A stretch of DNA of 64,000 bases, taken from positions 308,989 through 372,988 of the forward strand of contig CAMWFQ010000001.1 of assembly GCA_947173495.1 (NCBI GenBank). The letters are read 5' to 3'. The stretch's first letter is position 1. Each line of letters opens with the position of its first letter. This stretch comes from an uncultured Lachnospiraceae bacterium (GTDB lineage: Bacteria; Bacillota; Clostridia; Lachnospirales; Lachnospiraceae). The notes beneath the pieces are model-generated. The model made no database searches. It worked only from the letters and a program-made list of their open reading frames with translations, and had not been told where the DNA came from. Made by a program: the position numbers and the translations under genes. Shown piece by piece: positions 35,991 through 46,429 of the stretch.

Positions 35991-36114
35991 TTCTATTTCG
36001 CATTTTTTTTGCTTTTTCATGATTTTATGCATAAAATGTTACAAAATATGCAAAATAAAAAACAGTTATACTCTGAAACACAGAAAATAAATTCATAATA
36101 AAGGAGAATGGGAA

Positions 36115-36594
36115 TTGAGTCAGTCAAAAAATCCAGAACAAATGGATCTGGAAAAAGATTATGAAGAATATGTAAAAAAGATCACTCCTACTCACAACCT
36201 GTATCTGCAGATGCTGAAAGCCTTTATCACCGGGGGAATCATCTGTACGGCCGGACAGTTTTTATTGAATTTTGCCGCATCCCAACTGGGAATGGACAAG
36301 GAAAGTGCCGGAAGTTTCTGCTCCCTGGTTCTGGTATTTGCCAGTGTCCTTCTCACCGGATTTAATATTTATCCATCAATTGTCAAATTCGGAGGGGCGG
36401 GGGCCCTGGTTCCCATCACCGGATTTGCCAATTCAGTAGCTGCGCCGGCGGTTGAATTCAAAAAGGAAGGACAGGTTTTCGGCGTAGGCTGCAAGATCTT
36501 CACCATAGCCGGTCCCGTAATCCTTTATGGCATCTTTACCAGCTGGCTGCTGGGCCTGGGATATTGGATCGGAAAAACAGCCGGACTCTTTTGA
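36115..36594 (+). CDS. spoVAC: Stage V sporulation protein AC
   Basis: A 159-residue SpoVAC, the small membrane subunit of the dipicolinate channel, shown in Bacillus to act as a mechanosensitive channel in germination. Signatures include YEEYVKKITPTHNLYLQMLKAFITGGIICTAGQ, the VKFGGAGALVPITGFANSVAAPAVEFKKEG core and a last helix ending GKTAGLF; four or five membrane segments are expected. The start is a TTG at 36115, with AAGGAG eight bases upstream; the nearby ATG is out of frame. The usual neighbour spoVAD lies 26 kb away at 9684, and spoVAE is not seen. Confidence 0.95.
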   Translation: MSQSKNPEQMDLEKDYEEYVKKITPTHNLYLQMLKAFITGGIICTAGQFLLNFAASQLGMDKESAGSFCSLVLVFASVLLTGFNIYPSIVKFGGAGALVPITGFANSVAAPAVEFKKEGQVFGVGCKIFTIAGPVILYGIFTSWLLGLGYWIGKTAGLF

Positions 36595-36603
36595 GCCCGG
36601 CTG
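36578..36603. terminator. Terminator overlapping the spoVAC stop
   Basis: CAGCCGG.CTC-TTTT-GAG.CCGGCTG; the stop codon sits in the stem. It lies between convergent genes and could serve both strands. Confidence 0.65.
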
Positions 36604-36613
36604 CTATCTCGTC

Positions 36614-37375
36614 TTATTTATTCATTTTATAAACCGGATCCGCCGGATAGCCGCCCTTAAGCTTCTGCATCCCCCGCTGAACCGCATCTCTGGAATTCTT
36701 CCAGTCCGCATCCTTGTTCCGGTAGTCAAACTTATCAATGAGCCAGGATACATCCTCCTGGATCCTTTCCATATTTTTCTCCATCAGCTCAAACATGGCC
36801 GGATAGAAATCCTTCTTTTCCTTATCGTTTAAGCGTGTCTCCGAAGCCTCGCAGATATCTCCGAAATGCTGAAGGCAGAAGCCCTTTCCCTCAAGAATCT
36901 TCTTTTTGAATGCTTCGTCGTTCTTATACATGTAAAAAAAAGTATCCATATACCGGTCATAATTATCTGTGAATCTTTTGCAGATGTAGCAGGACTTCTC
37001 TCTCTCCTGCGCCCAGACGCCAATGGGATTTTCTCTCTCCGCATTCTTTTTGAATTTTCCCATCAGCGTGGATTTGGAAGGGGTAAACTTTTTAAACTGC
37101 TCCTTCATCTCCTTATTGACCTGCATATAATGGGTCTTCAGAATCCACCCGTTTCCCAGCGTATTGCCATAGTCAAACATCTTCTTAAAGTGCGCCCGGC
37201 AGAACCCCGCCTTGTCGGTGGCCTCTCTCACATCGCTCTCCATATAAGAAGCGCCGCTCCCCAGTACAAAGTCAATGGCATCCTGCTCCACTGCTCTTTC
37301 GATATTGCAAAAAGGACATTCGTCTCCTGCGTTCACCGCGTCGTTCAATGGTATCGTATAAAGCTTTTCCTTCAC
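36614..37375 (-). CDS. DUF6062-like cysteine-rich protein
   Basis: A 253-residue soluble protein that I match, by memory of the family, to DUF6062. It looks like an internal duplication: the first half has CPFCNIE (residue 20) and GFCRAHF (about 58), the second CYICKRF (about 130) and GFCLQHFGDIC (about 167). The pattern CxxC, then FCxxHF, suggests two metal-binding sites. The function is unknown. It lies 22 bp upstream of nothing on its own strand except the TetR gene before it, with which it probably forms an operon (21-bp gap). Confidence 0.7.
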   Translation of the reverse strand: MKEKLYTIPLNDAVNAGDECPFCNIERAVEQDAIDFVLGSGASYMESDVREATDKAGFCRAHFKKMFDYGNTLGNGWILKTHYMQVNKEMKEQFKKFTPSKSTLMGKFKKNAERENPIGVWAQEREKSCYICKRFTDNYDRYMDTFFYMYKNDEAFKKKILEGKGFCLQHFGDICEASETRLNDKEKKDFYPAMFELMEKNMERIQEDVSWLIDKFDYRNKDADWKNSRDAVQRGMQKLKGGYPADPVYKMNK

Positions 37376-37396
37376 TCTTCTCCTCCTCTTTCCCGC

Positions 37397-37999
37397 TTAT
37401 TTGTAGCAAAAGCCTTTCATCATGGACAGATACTGCCTGACCTCCTGAAAATACAGCTCCGGCTGAAAACTTCCTGTCCGGAACTGCTCACTCATAAGTC
37501 CGTCCATGGTAAATTCCAGCACTCTGGCCACTTTATTCAAATCCGCATTCTTTTTGAACTTGTCCGCATCCGCTCTGGCCATAATCTCCTTATACTGATC
37601 CGGCAGAATGTCGCGTTTCTCCCGGGTCTCCACCAGGGCTTCACTGACATTTTCTTCCCGGCTGCGGTTCAAAAACTGTAAGATGTAAGGGTAATTTTTC
37701 ATTGCTTTGAGCTGAGAACCCTTGATCTGTGAAATAAGCTCAAAGTAGTCGGTTTCCTTGGACGAAACGCCCGTGGACAGTTCCAGCATGATATACCGGA
37801 CACTGTAATCATAAATGAACGTGTACAATCCCAGCTTACTGATAAAATAGTGGAACAAAAGTCCCTTGCTGATCCCTGCCTCCTTCACGATTTCATCCGT
37901 GCTGGCATGGGCATAACCGTATAATGCAAAAATCTTCAGCGATGCATTGATCATCCGGTCCTGCTTTTCCTTCTTCAGATCAAAAAATTTTTCATTCAT
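37397..37999 (-). CDS. TetR/AcrR family regulator
   Basis: A regulator of about 200 residues. The N-terminal helix-turn-helix is FDLKKEKQDRMINASLKIFALYGYAHASTDEIVKEAGISKGLLFHYFISKLGLYTFIYDY, a standard TetR DNA-binding domain; the all-helical ligand domain follows and ends RQYLSMMKGFCYK. I prefer the start at 37999 (MNEKFFDLKK) over the track start because the domain normally begins within about 15 residues. The spacer upstream of the divergent 38295 gene contains TAGTATTAATATATTACTA, a dyad that could be its operator. The ligand is unknown. Confidence 0.9.
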   Translation of the reverse strand: MNEKFFDLKKEKQDRMINASLKIFALYGYAHASTDEIVKEAGISKGLLFHYFISKLGLYTFIYDYSVRYIMLELSTGVSSKETDYFELISQIKGSQLKAMKNYPYILQFLNRSREENVSEALVETREKRDILPDQYKEIMARADADKFKKNADLNKVARVLEFTMDGLMSEQFRTGSFQPELYFQEVRQYLSMMKGFCYK

Positions 38000-38294
38000 A
38001 AAATCCCTTATCCCCCGTTGTAGCCCGCCCTTTTTGATTTCTGACAGCAAAATCCCTGCAAAACGTGGATTCTGTTGTTGACTTTATGAGTCGAAAATAA
38101 ATATAACACATTTTTCCACCCCCTTCAATTATCTGAAGCAAACTAGTATCAGACTTTTTTTCATCTACCAGATTTAGTGGAAAACTTTTTGTAACAGATA
38201 ACTTTTTAGAATTTTTATACATATTCTCTTTTCATTTTCACAAAATAGTATTAATATATTACTAGTATGAAGAAGAACCGAAAGGAGTATCTCT

Positions 38295-38837
38295 ATGTCC
38301 AAAAAATTTGGTAAATTTTTACTTTTCTCCGCTGTAGCCGGTGCCGCCGCCTATAGTATGTATTACTTTCTGAAGTCAAAGGACAACGCCGTCTCCCCGG
38401 AAAAGGCCGAAGATGTGGATGATGATTTTGATGATTTCAGCGAAGATCTTGATGAAGATACAACTGCGTCCAAGGAACGCTCCTATGTCTCCTTAAATCT
38501 GGATAAAGCGGAGGCCTTTGCTTCGGAAGCCTTCCACAAAGCAAAAGAAATGATTGTCGATTCCGTCCATCAGGTAAAGGACACTGTAAAGGCTGTAACC
38601 GAGACCCAGGCCGGTGCGGAAAGCAATTTTACAGATCTGACCGCATTGAACAAAGAAAAAGAAGCAGAAGAAGGAACTGTTTCCCAGGATGCTTCCTCTG
38701 AGGAGAGTGCTGAAAAGGTTCCGGCTCCCGCCGCATCGGATGCTCCCGCTGCAGAAAACGGATCCTCCGCCGAAAGCGCTTCCCCGGAAGCTCACACTGA
38801 AAAAGTGGAAGAATTCTTTGACGACGATAATCCATAA
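38295..38837 (+). CDS. Membrane-anchored acidic low-complexity protein
   Basis: A 180-residue protein of unknown function. Residues 5-26 (FGKFLLFSAVAGAAAYSMYYFL) form one membrane segment; the rest is acidic and repetitive (VDDDFDDFSEDLDEDT), with one amphipathic helix AFASEAFHKAKEMIVDSVHQVKDTVKAVTET resembling apolipoprotein or YtxH-type helices, and an Ala/Pro/Glu tail. A GAAAGGAG site precedes the start. It is divergent from the TetR gene with 295 bp between the starts; an AT-rich dyad lies in the spacer, so TetR control is possible. YtxH-like stress proteins are a possible comparison but I am not sure. Confidence 0.6.
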   Translation: MSKKFGKFLLFSAVAGAAAYSMYYFLKSKDNAVSPEKAEDVDDDFDDFSEDLDEDTTASKERSYVSLNLDKAEAFASEAFHKAKEMIVDSVHQVKDTVKAVTETQAGAESNFTDLTALNKEKEAEEGTVSQDASSEESAEKVPAPAASDAPAAENGSSAESASPEAHTEKVEEFFDDDNP

Positions 38838-38847
38838 TGCACACAAT

Positions 38848-38874
38848 CGGGCAGGGAAGATTTTTCCCTGCCCG
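38848..38874. repeat. REP-like palindrome after the 180-aa gene
   Basis: CGGGCAGGGA-7-TCCCTGCCCG, preceded by AAT, matches the units at 29608, 29690 and 61017. It sits 10 bp past the stop codon and may double as a terminator, though the T-run is inside the loop rather than after the stem. Confidence 0.7.
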
Positions 38875-38974
38875 TTCGCTCCGCCGCAGTTCAAGCCTCG
38901 CGGAGCGTTCTTGTATCACAGTAACCACCATATTGGCAGCACCTGCAAATTTGGGCGTCAGAACAAAAGAAAGA

Positions 38975-39001
38975 GGAGTCTGCCATATCTCAGCAAACTC
39001 C
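38975..39001 (-). terminator. Terminator overlapping the MocR-type gene stop
   Basis: GGAGT-17-ACTCC with TCTTTCTTTTG following on the minus strand; the stop codon at 38990 is within the loop. Confidence 0.5.
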
Positions 39002-40408
39002 CCAGCTTTTTTTCAAAAGACCGATCCCTTCCGCCAGTTCCTTTTCATCCAGATCCCCATATCCCAGAAGCACTGTGTTTTTAAATGCCGTATCTACCAG
39101 CGGCCCCATACAGGCATCCGAAATTCCATACACCCTGACTCCTTCTTCCGCCGCTGAGAGAATCAGCTCCTCTTCCGGAATCTTCTTCCGGCTGGTAAGC
39201 AAAAAGTACAGGCCTCCGTTTTCTCCTGAAACCGCAAAGTCTTTTTCCATGGAGGAGAACTGACTCAGGAGAAAATCATGTCTTCCCCTGTATATCTTCC
39301 TCATTTTATTCAAATAGCGCTCAAAATGGCCTTCTCTGATAAATTCATTCAGGATTCTCTGATCAATTCTGGATACGGTAGAGGCATAAAAACCGCAGTT
39401 TTCCCTGTAGATCTGAAGCAGCCTCAGAGGAAGAACCATATAGCTCACACGGATCGCCGGCGCAATTGCCTTGGAAAAGGTTCCCATATAGATCACCTTC
39501 CCATTTTCATCTGAAGCCTGCAAAGAAGGAATGGGCTTTCCCTTATAGCGAAATTCACTGTCATAATCATCTTCGATCAGATATCGGTCCTCTTTCTCCC
39601 CCGCCCATTTGAGCAGTTCAAGTCTCCTGCCAATAGGCATCACAATTCCGGTAGGATACTGGTGCGTAGGCATGACATAGGCGGCCCGTGCTCCGGACTT
39701 TTTTAATTTTTCCACGTTCATCCCGCTTCTGTCCATGGGAATTGCCAGGATCTCATAGGCAAAGGACTGAAAGATCCTGTAAGCGCGCTTATAGGTGGGT
39801 TCTTCCATGGCAAGAGGCACATGCCTGCCCAGGATCTTCTCCAGCAGCATGAACAGATAGTCTGTCCCTGCTCCGATAATAATCTGTTCCGGCCTGCAGT
39901 TCACACCTCTGGAAGTATGCAGATATTTTCCGATAGTTTCACGCAACTCCACATCTCCCTGCGCGTCCCCTAATGCAAACATTTCACTGTTGGCATCCAC
40001 CAGAATGTTCTTTGTGATCTTTTTCCATGTTGCAAAAGGGAAATCCTTAAGGCTCACTGCATGAGGAGAAAAATCATACAAAACGTTCTGTCTTGTCTCG
40101 GGCTCTCCTGTCTCTGCCGGCGATTTTTCTCTCTCCTCCCGTGGAAACTGAAACAGTTCCTCCACATGACTTACAAAATATCCTCTGCAGGATACCGCCT
40201 CCACATACCCTTCCGCCACAAGCTGTCCGTAAGCTGCATCGATGGTGCTTCTGGCCACCTGGAGATTTTCCGCCAGTAAACGAGTTGAGGGAAGCTTTTC
40301 ACCTGCTGAAAGCTTCCCTTTTCTTATCTCGTCCCTGATATATTCATAAATCTGCTGATAAAGGCATTGACTGCTTTTCTCTTTAAACTGTATTGCCAGA
40401 TCCATCAT
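38990..40408 (-). CDS. MocR/GabR-type regulator (GntR HTH fused to PLP aminotransferase domain)
   Basis: A 472-residue fusion. The first 75 residues are a GntR winged helix (LYQQIYEYIRDEIRKGKLSAGEKLPSTRLLAENLQVARSTIDAAYGQLVAEGYVEAVSCRGYFV). A class I aminotransferase-like domain follows, with the PLP lysine expected in IYMGTFSKAIAPAIRVSYMVLP and the Asp/Tyr contacts in YLIEDDYDSEFRYKG. Relatives sense pyridoxal phosphate or amino compounds (PdxR, GabR). No pdx or gab genes are adjacent. Its ATG overlaps the DUF2225 stop by four bases, so it is coupled to that gene. Confidence 0.93.
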   Translation of the reverse strand: MMDLAIQFKEKSSQCLYQQIYEYIRDEIRKGKLSAGEKLPSTRLLAENLQVARSTIDAAYGQLVAEGYVEAVSCRGYFVSHVEELFQFPREEREKSPAETGEPETRQNVLYDFSPHAVSLKDFPFATWKKITKNILVDANSEMFALGDAQGDVELRETIGKYLHTSRGVNCRPEQIIIGAGTDYLFMLLEKILGRHVPLAMEEPTYKRAYRIFQSFAYEILAIPMDRSGMNVEKLKKSGARAAYVMPTHQYPTGIVMPIGRRLELLKWAGEKEDRYLIEDDYDSEFRYKGKPIPSLQASDENGKVIYMGTFSKAIAPAIRVSYMVLPLRLLQIYRENCGFYASTVSRIDQRILNEFIREGHFERYLNKMRKIYRGRHDFLLSQFSSMEKDFAVSGENGGLYFLLTSRKKIPEEELILSAAEEGVRVYGISDACMGPLVDTAFKNTVLLGYGDLDEKELAEGIGLLKKSWGVC

Positions 40409-41271
40409 AATGCTTTCGTCTTCTTCTCTTTGATCCTTGCGATTAACACTTCTTTTACATCTCTCGCTCTGTCCTTCATTCTGCGGTTAGCCGTCCGCGA
40501 GGTCAGAATCTCGGAAATCAGTCTTGCGGAAAGATCATACTGTCCGTCATTCATGGCAAGCACCGCAATCAGATACTCCGCCGTCGTCTGATCCATCCCG
40601 CACATGGGATAGGTTTCTGTCTGCCTTGCTGTCACAAGCCCCTCCAGTGCGTTTTTCATGAATTCATTTTCCTGAGCACTGATCCTTGCTCTCTGTTCCT
40701 CATAGCCCTCGGCTTCACGATCCAGATGTTCTCCCATACTCCGCAAAAGCCATGCGCTTTTCAGGCAGATATAGGCTTTCTCGCTGGCCCGTGCCCGCTT
40801 TACAACAGCGTTCGCAAGACTTAATTTGTAGCGTTCCAGCGCCTCTTCATAGGTATAGATCTGTTTTTGCTCCTCAGGAGGCTGAAAAGACGTAGAGATC
40901 ATTTCCTTTACAGCCTCTCGCTGGAAATTGGCAAGCCCGCCGAAATAACGGCTGCAGGCCGCATAACCGCATACAGGACAGACCACCACACTGTATTTAA
41001 GCGGCTCGATCTGCTCATATACCGGCCGAAGATCCATATCCGTCCGAAGAAGCCTTACTTTTCCGGTCCTTACAGTTCTCGCTTTAATTTCACTGTAGCA
41101 CACCGGACATTCATAAGTCTTATCAAACAGATAATCTTCTTCTTCCAGCTTCCGCGGCGGTTCCGGCACAGGCTTTGTCGTTTTTTCTTTTTTCTTATTA
41201 TCCTCATATAAGCCGGCAGCGCCTAACTTATCAAGCCCAAACTTCTCCAGCCCAGACAGCAGATCACTCAT
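40405..41271 (-). CDS. DUF2225 domain-containing protein
   Basis: A 288-residue soluble protein with two zinc-ribbon-like pairs, YECPVCYSEIKARTVRTGKVRLLRTDMDLRPVYEQIEPLKYSVVVCPVCGYAACSRYFGG, which is the DUF2225 signature. The remainder is helical and TPR-like (EEALERYKLSLANAVVKRARASEKAYICLKSAWLLRSMGE). The role is unknown; the family is widespread in Clostridia. It sits 26 bp after glnS and overlaps the MocR-type gene. Confidence 0.88.
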   Translation of the reverse strand: MSDLLSGLEKFGLDKLGAAGLYEDNKKKEKTTKPVPEPPRKLEEEDYLFDKTYECPVCYSEIKARTVRTGKVRLLRTDMDLRPVYEQIEPLKYSVVVCPVCGYAACSRYFGGLANFQREAVKEMISTSFQPPEEQKQIYTYEEALERYKLSLANAVVKRARASEKAYICLKSAWLLRSMGEHLDREAEGYEEQRARISAQENEFMKNALEGLVTARQTETYPMCGMDQTTAEYLIAVLAMNDGQYDLSARLISEILTSRTANRRMKDRARDVKEVLIARIKEKKTKAL

Positions 41272-41297
41272 TCTCCATCTCCTACTCCTAAAAATAT

Positions 41298-42995
41298 TTA
41301 ACTTTTCGGCAATACATAAGAGCTTTTCAGAGATACGATCCTGTTAAATACCAGCGCATCCTCTCTGGAATCCTTAGCATCCACACAAAAATACCCCTGA
41401 CGTACGAACTGGAAGCTGTCATAGGGCTTTGCCTGTGCAAGCGCGGGCTCCAGACGGCACTCTTTCAGAACGGTAAGGGAATCGGGATTTAAATTAAGAC
41501 TCCCGTCCTCGTTATAGACACCCTTTTTCTCATCGATGATATTCTCATAAAGCCTTACCTCCGCCTTAATGGATTCTCTGGCAGGCACCCAGTGAATCGT
41601 CCCTTTCACCTTGCGCCCGGTAAAGCCGCTTCCGCTTCGCGTCTGTGGATCATAGGTACAGTGTACCTCGACCACTTTGCCGTTTTCATCTTTCACGCAG
41701 CCTGTACAGGTTACAAAATATGCGTTCATCAGACGCACCTCATTCCCGGGAAACAGACGAAAATACTTCCTGGGGGGATCCTCCATGAAATCCTCCCGGT
41801 CAATGTAAAGCTCTCTCCCAAAAGGAACCTGCCGGGTTCCCATAGCCTCATTTTCAAGATTATTGGCAACCTCCAGCATCTCTGTCTGGTCCTCCGGATA
41901 GTTGTCAATGATCAGCCTGACCGGATCAAGGGCTGCCATCATCCGGGGACGCTTTAACTTCAAATCCTCCCTGATGCAATATTCCAGCATGGCATAATCT
42001 GCAGACGAATTACTCTTGGATACTCCGCACAGCTCCACAAACATCCGAATAGACTCCGGTGTGAATCCTCTTCTCCTGAGAGCCGCAATAGACACCAGCC
42101 TCGGGTCGTCCCAGCCATCTACGATTCCCTCTTCCACAAGCTTCTTGATATATCTCTTTCCCGTGACCACATTGGTCAGATACATTTTGGCAAACTCAAT
42201 CTGCTTTGGCGGATGAGGATACTCCAGTTCTCTCACTACCCAGTCATACAGGGGTCTGTGATCTTCAAATTCCAGCGTGCAGATAGAATGCGTAACATTT
42301 TCTATGGCATCCTCGATAGGATGGGCAAAATCATACATGGGATAAATACACCACTTGTCTCCGGTATTATGATGAGACATGTGCGCCACACGGTAGATTA
42401 CCGGATCCCGCATGTTGATGTTGGGGGACGCCATGTCGATTCTTGCGCGGAGCGTCTTCTCTCCGTCTGCAAACTCGCCTTTTCGCATCCTTTCAAAAAG
42501 GTCAAGATTCTCCTCTATACTTCTCGCCCGTCCGGGATCATCTCTGCCGGGCTCCGTCAGCGTGCCTCTGTATTCCCTTACCTCTTCCGCCGTGAGATCG
42601 GATACATATGCTTTTCCTTTTCTGATCAGCTTAAGCGCTCCCTCATACATCTGTTCAAAATAATTGGATGCAAAAAACAGACGATCCTCCCAGTCCGCTC
42701 CCAGCCATTTGATATCCTCCAGAATCGATTCCACAAATTCTGTCTTTTCTTTGGTGGGATTGGTATCGTCAAAGCGCATATTAAACTTTCCGCCATATTC
42801 TTTTGCCAGCCCATAATTCAGTAAAATACTCTTGGCATGGCCAATATGGAGATAGCCGTTAGGTTCAGGAGGGAATCTGGTACATACCCTGTCATATACC
42901 CCCTCCGCCAGATCTCTGTCGATAATCTGCTGGATAAAATTTCTGGAGCCAGCTGTTTTTTCTTCCTCGGAATTTTTTATATCCTTTTCACACAT
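41298..42995 (-). CDS. glnS: Glutaminyl-tRNA synthetase
   Basis: A 565-residue class I synthetase that charges tRNA-Gln. The HIGH motif is in [23 protein letters not shown] and the KMSKS-type motif is VSKSNSS in the [20 protein letters not shown] region; the [16 protein letters not shown]-type segment and the C-terminal anticodon-binding beta-barrels ([24 protein letters not shown] ... [18 protein letters not shown]) are present. Presence of GlnRS in a Clostridium relative means the indirect GatCAB route is not the only source of Gln-tRNA. It is between a GAF-domain gene (12 bp) and DUF2225. Confidence 0.96.
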   Translation of the reverse strand: MCEKDIKNSEEEKTAGSRNFIQQIIDRDLAEGVYDRVCTRFPPEPNGYLHIGHAKSILLNYGLAKEYGGKFNMRFDDTNPTKEKTEFVESILEDIKWLGADWEDRLFFASNYFEQMYEGALKLIRKGKAYVSDLTAEEVREYRGTLTEPGRDDPGRARSIEENLDLFERMRKGEFADGEKTLRARIDMASPNINMRDPVIYRVAHMSHHNTGDKWCIYPMYDFAHPIEDAIENVTHSICTLEFEDHRPLYDWVVRELEYPHPPKQIEFAKMYLTNVVTGKRYIKKLVEEGIVDGWDDPRLVSIAALRRRGFTPESIRMFVELCGVSKSNSSADYAMLEYCIREDLKLKRPRMMAALDPVRLIIDNYPEDQTEMLEVANNLENEAMGTRQVPFGRELYIDREDFMEDPPRKYFRLFPGNEVRLMNAYFVTCTGCVKDENGKVVEVHCTYDPQTRSGSGFTGRKVKGTIHWVPARESIKAEVRLYENIIDEKKGVYNEDGSLNLNPDSLTVLKECRLEPALAQAKPYDSFQFVRQGYFCVDAKDSREDALVFNRIVSLKSSYVLPKS

Positions 42996-43007
42996 ATTAT
43001 AAAAGCC

Positions 43008-44129
43008 TCATTTCTTTGTTCTTCCTGTATTTGATTTTCTTTTGGGGGCAGATCTGCTCTCTTTCGCCTTCCGCCCCAAAAGGCTCTGTATCACCTTTAC
43101 CACTTCCCCCAAAAAGCGGATCTCCTCAAGTCCCCAAGTGCGCTCTCTGTCTTTCTGTCCAAAGCATATACGCACCTCTTCCATGCCTGTTACCGACACA
43201 GGCATCACCAGAACTGCCTGCAGGCTAAGAGCGTTCATTTCCTCCCTCTCCTCCACACTCATGGTGGAAGATTTCGAAAGGATCAGCGTTTTCTCCGGCC
43301 ACAGAAGGGAAACGCCTTCTGCCGGGACTTCTATTTTCCATGACCCGTCCTTTTCATACCAGTCGGCGATCAGAACCGGTATTCCTTTTTTCCGGGAATC
43401 ACCAGAGCGGGAAGTGCCTCTCTGCGGGCAGTAATAAAGCGCGATCATGCTCAGCTTCAGGAATTCTCCCGCTTTTTTGAGAACTCTTCCCACAGTGCTT
43501 TCCACGCTCTCTTCTCTTTCCAGAAGCTTTGTGATCTCCAGAAGCGCTTCCATACACTTCAGCTTTTCGCCCATCTCCCTTTCACTGCGGCAGATCCTGT
43601 CATACCGCTCCTTTTGGCGAAACATGGAACGCTTATATTCCAACAGTGCCAGCGCCATATCTCTCAGCGTGTCTACCGCCCGCAAAAACTGTTTTTCGCT
43701 GATCTGACTGGAAAAGCCCTGAAGCGGCGGATTCTCATATTCTTCTTCCGTTTCCCCGCTGTCGGAAAGGACTCCGCAGACCAGCCAGTTCACGACTGTT
43801 TTTCCGCTTACCTTACATGAGATCACTGCCAGACGCAGGTTAGGATAGGCCGTTGCTTCCACCGCCTGATCCTCCAGCGCACTTTCCGACACCCGAAGCC
43901 TCATATTTTCAAACTGCTCTCCATCGATCAGCTCCCGGATCCTCGCGACCTCCGGCTCCTGGCCTTCAAGCTCAGTGATTGGAACACCCTGGTGGTCTGT
44001 GCAGCATACAAATACATTGGCCATGCTGCAGAAATACTTCTGCCATTTTTCCAGTTCCTTTCCTTCTCTGAGGCTTGCAAGCAATGCCTCTCTCTCCTGT
44101 CCTGGAATTCTCTTTTCCCTCTCTTCCAC
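43008..44129 (-). CDS. PocR-like / GAF domain sensor without visible output domain
   Basis: A 373-residue soluble protein. Residues 25-150 (LEKWQKYFCSMANVFVCCTDHQGVPITELEG ... LRLAVISCKVSGKTVVNWLVCGVLSD) resemble the PocR ligand-binding domain, which senses small hydrocarbon derivatives. A helix near 165-205 leads to a GAF-like domain (ALLEITKLLEREESVESTVGRVLKKAGEFLKLSMIALYY) ending around residue 345. A basic tail (KAKESRSAPKRKSNTGRTKK) follows. No kinase, GGDEF or HTH is present, so its partner is unknown. It sits between guaB and glnS. Confidence 0.65.
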   Translation of the reverse strand: MEEREKRIPGQEREALLASLREGKELEKWQKYFCSMANVFVCCTDHQGVPITELEGQEPEVARIRELIDGEQFENMRLRVSESALEDQAVEATAYPNLRLAVISCKVSGKTVVNWLVCGVLSDSGETEEEYENPPLQGFSSQISEKQFLRAVDTLRDMALALLEYKRSMFRQKERYDRICRSEREMGEKLKCMEALLEITKLLEREESVESTVGRVLKKAGEFLKLSMIALYYCPQRGTSRSGDSRKKGIPVLIADWYEKDGSWKIEVPAEGVSLLWPEKTLILSKSSTMSVEEREEMNALSLQAVLVMPVSVTGMEEVRICFGQKDRERTWGLEEIRFLGEVVKVIQSLLGRKAKESRSAPKRKSNTGRTKK

Positions 44130-44186
44130 CAGATATGCTCCTTCCGCTTTTCCTGTCTTTATGCCGTTTTATCTGGCTTTTAATCT

Positions 44187-45659
<1,473 letters not shown>

Positions 45660-45664
45660 TTATG

Positions 45665-46159
45665 TTAGTCCTTGAAAACCTTCCTCGGAGCTACGAACTG
45701 CATTGCTTTTATCATCTCCTCATTAGGCTCAAATATAACCTTCTTTCCGCCCTCATAAAAAAACAGAAATCTTTTGTCCGGCTGCTTTTCCTCACCGGAA
45801 CTGTAGTCCACTGTTTTGTCCGTTCTGTTTTTGTAATTGTCCAGATGCCATGACTTGATGGGCGCCACGATCTCCATTTTATCCAGTTCAAAAACCGCCA
45901 CTCTTTTGCGTCTCGTCCTGGCCATGACTTTGTCAATGGTAAGCTCTTTATCCAGATACAGATATTCATACTCCAGATCTGCATTCAGACGGATAAAATA
46001 GGCTCCAACTCCCAGCGCCACTCCGATCAGGAAGGCGGGAAAGATCACAAATCCCATCAACACAAAGCACGCCGAAAGCATCACCGACAGTATTTTCAGA
46101 AGTGTCATATAAGCCGGAGTCTTTCTTTTAACAAGCCATTCTACATACGTTTCATTCAT
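45665..46159 (-). CDS. DUF6106-like membrane protein
   Basis: About 164 residues from the start MNETYVEWLVKRKTPAYMTLLKILSVMLSACFVLMGFVIFPAFLIGVALGVGAYFI. There are two membrane helices (about 20-60), and a cytosolic beta domain follows with YEYLYLDKELTIDKVMARTRRKRVAVFELDKMEIVAPI and the charged C-terminus VAPRKVFKD. I associate it with DUF6106 by memory. It is 23 bp upstream of guaB and is the first gene of that run. Its promoter lies at 46237-46209, immediately beside the IS element duplication. Confidence 0.7.
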   Translation of the reverse strand: MNETYVEWLVKRKTPAYMTLLKILSVMLSACFVLMGFVIFPAFLIGVALGVGAYFIRLNADLEYEYLYLDKELTIDKVMARTRRKRVAVFELDKMEIVAPIKSWHLDNYKNRTDKTVDYSSGEEKQPDKRFLFFYEGGKKVIFEPNEEMIKAMQFVAPRKVFKD

Positions 46160-46208
46160 AATTTTCCACTCTTCTCCCTTCAAAATCGGATGATTCTATA
46201 TTTACAAT

Positions 46209-46237
46209 ACCATACTATATTTCACAAAAAGTTTCAA
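46209..46237 (-). promoter_or_regulatory. Promoter for the DUF6106-guaB run
   Basis: Minus strand TTGAAA (46237-46232), 17-bp spacer, TATGGT (46214-46209). The -10 straddles the outer edge of the left target duplication, so this copy kept its natural flank and remains complete. Confidence 0.65.
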
Positions 46238-46429
46238 GTAATATGAGTCTGGTTTTGTTTTTTCGGGATTTTTCAGGATTTAATGAAAAGTTTATTATAA
46301 TTTTATGGTTGATCCTTTTCTCTTCATTGACACTTTTTTTCAAAGTCGTTATGATAGAGTGAACGACAGACTTTTTTGACGTTCACTCTAATATCATAAA
46401 TGAATAGACCCGGTCACAGGATCACCGGA
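46213..46429 (+). repeat. 217-bp target-site duplication, left copy
   Basis: Identical base for base, as far as I can read, to 48356-48572. It starts TACTATATTTCAC and ends GGATCACCGGA. It contains a complete plus-strand promoter, TTGACA at 46327-46332 and TATGAT at 46350-46355, that now points into the insertion sequence, and a GAGTGAACG/CGTTCACTC dyad. Confidence 0.95.

Noticed and set aside
35728-36114. A riboswitch in the opp leader
   Set aside because: The long leader has no recognisable aptamer pattern by eye and no terminator hairpin near the oppB start.
38990-40408. The MocR-type gene as a metabolic aminotransferase
   Set aside because: The N-terminal GntR winged helix is complete, which marks it as a regulator.
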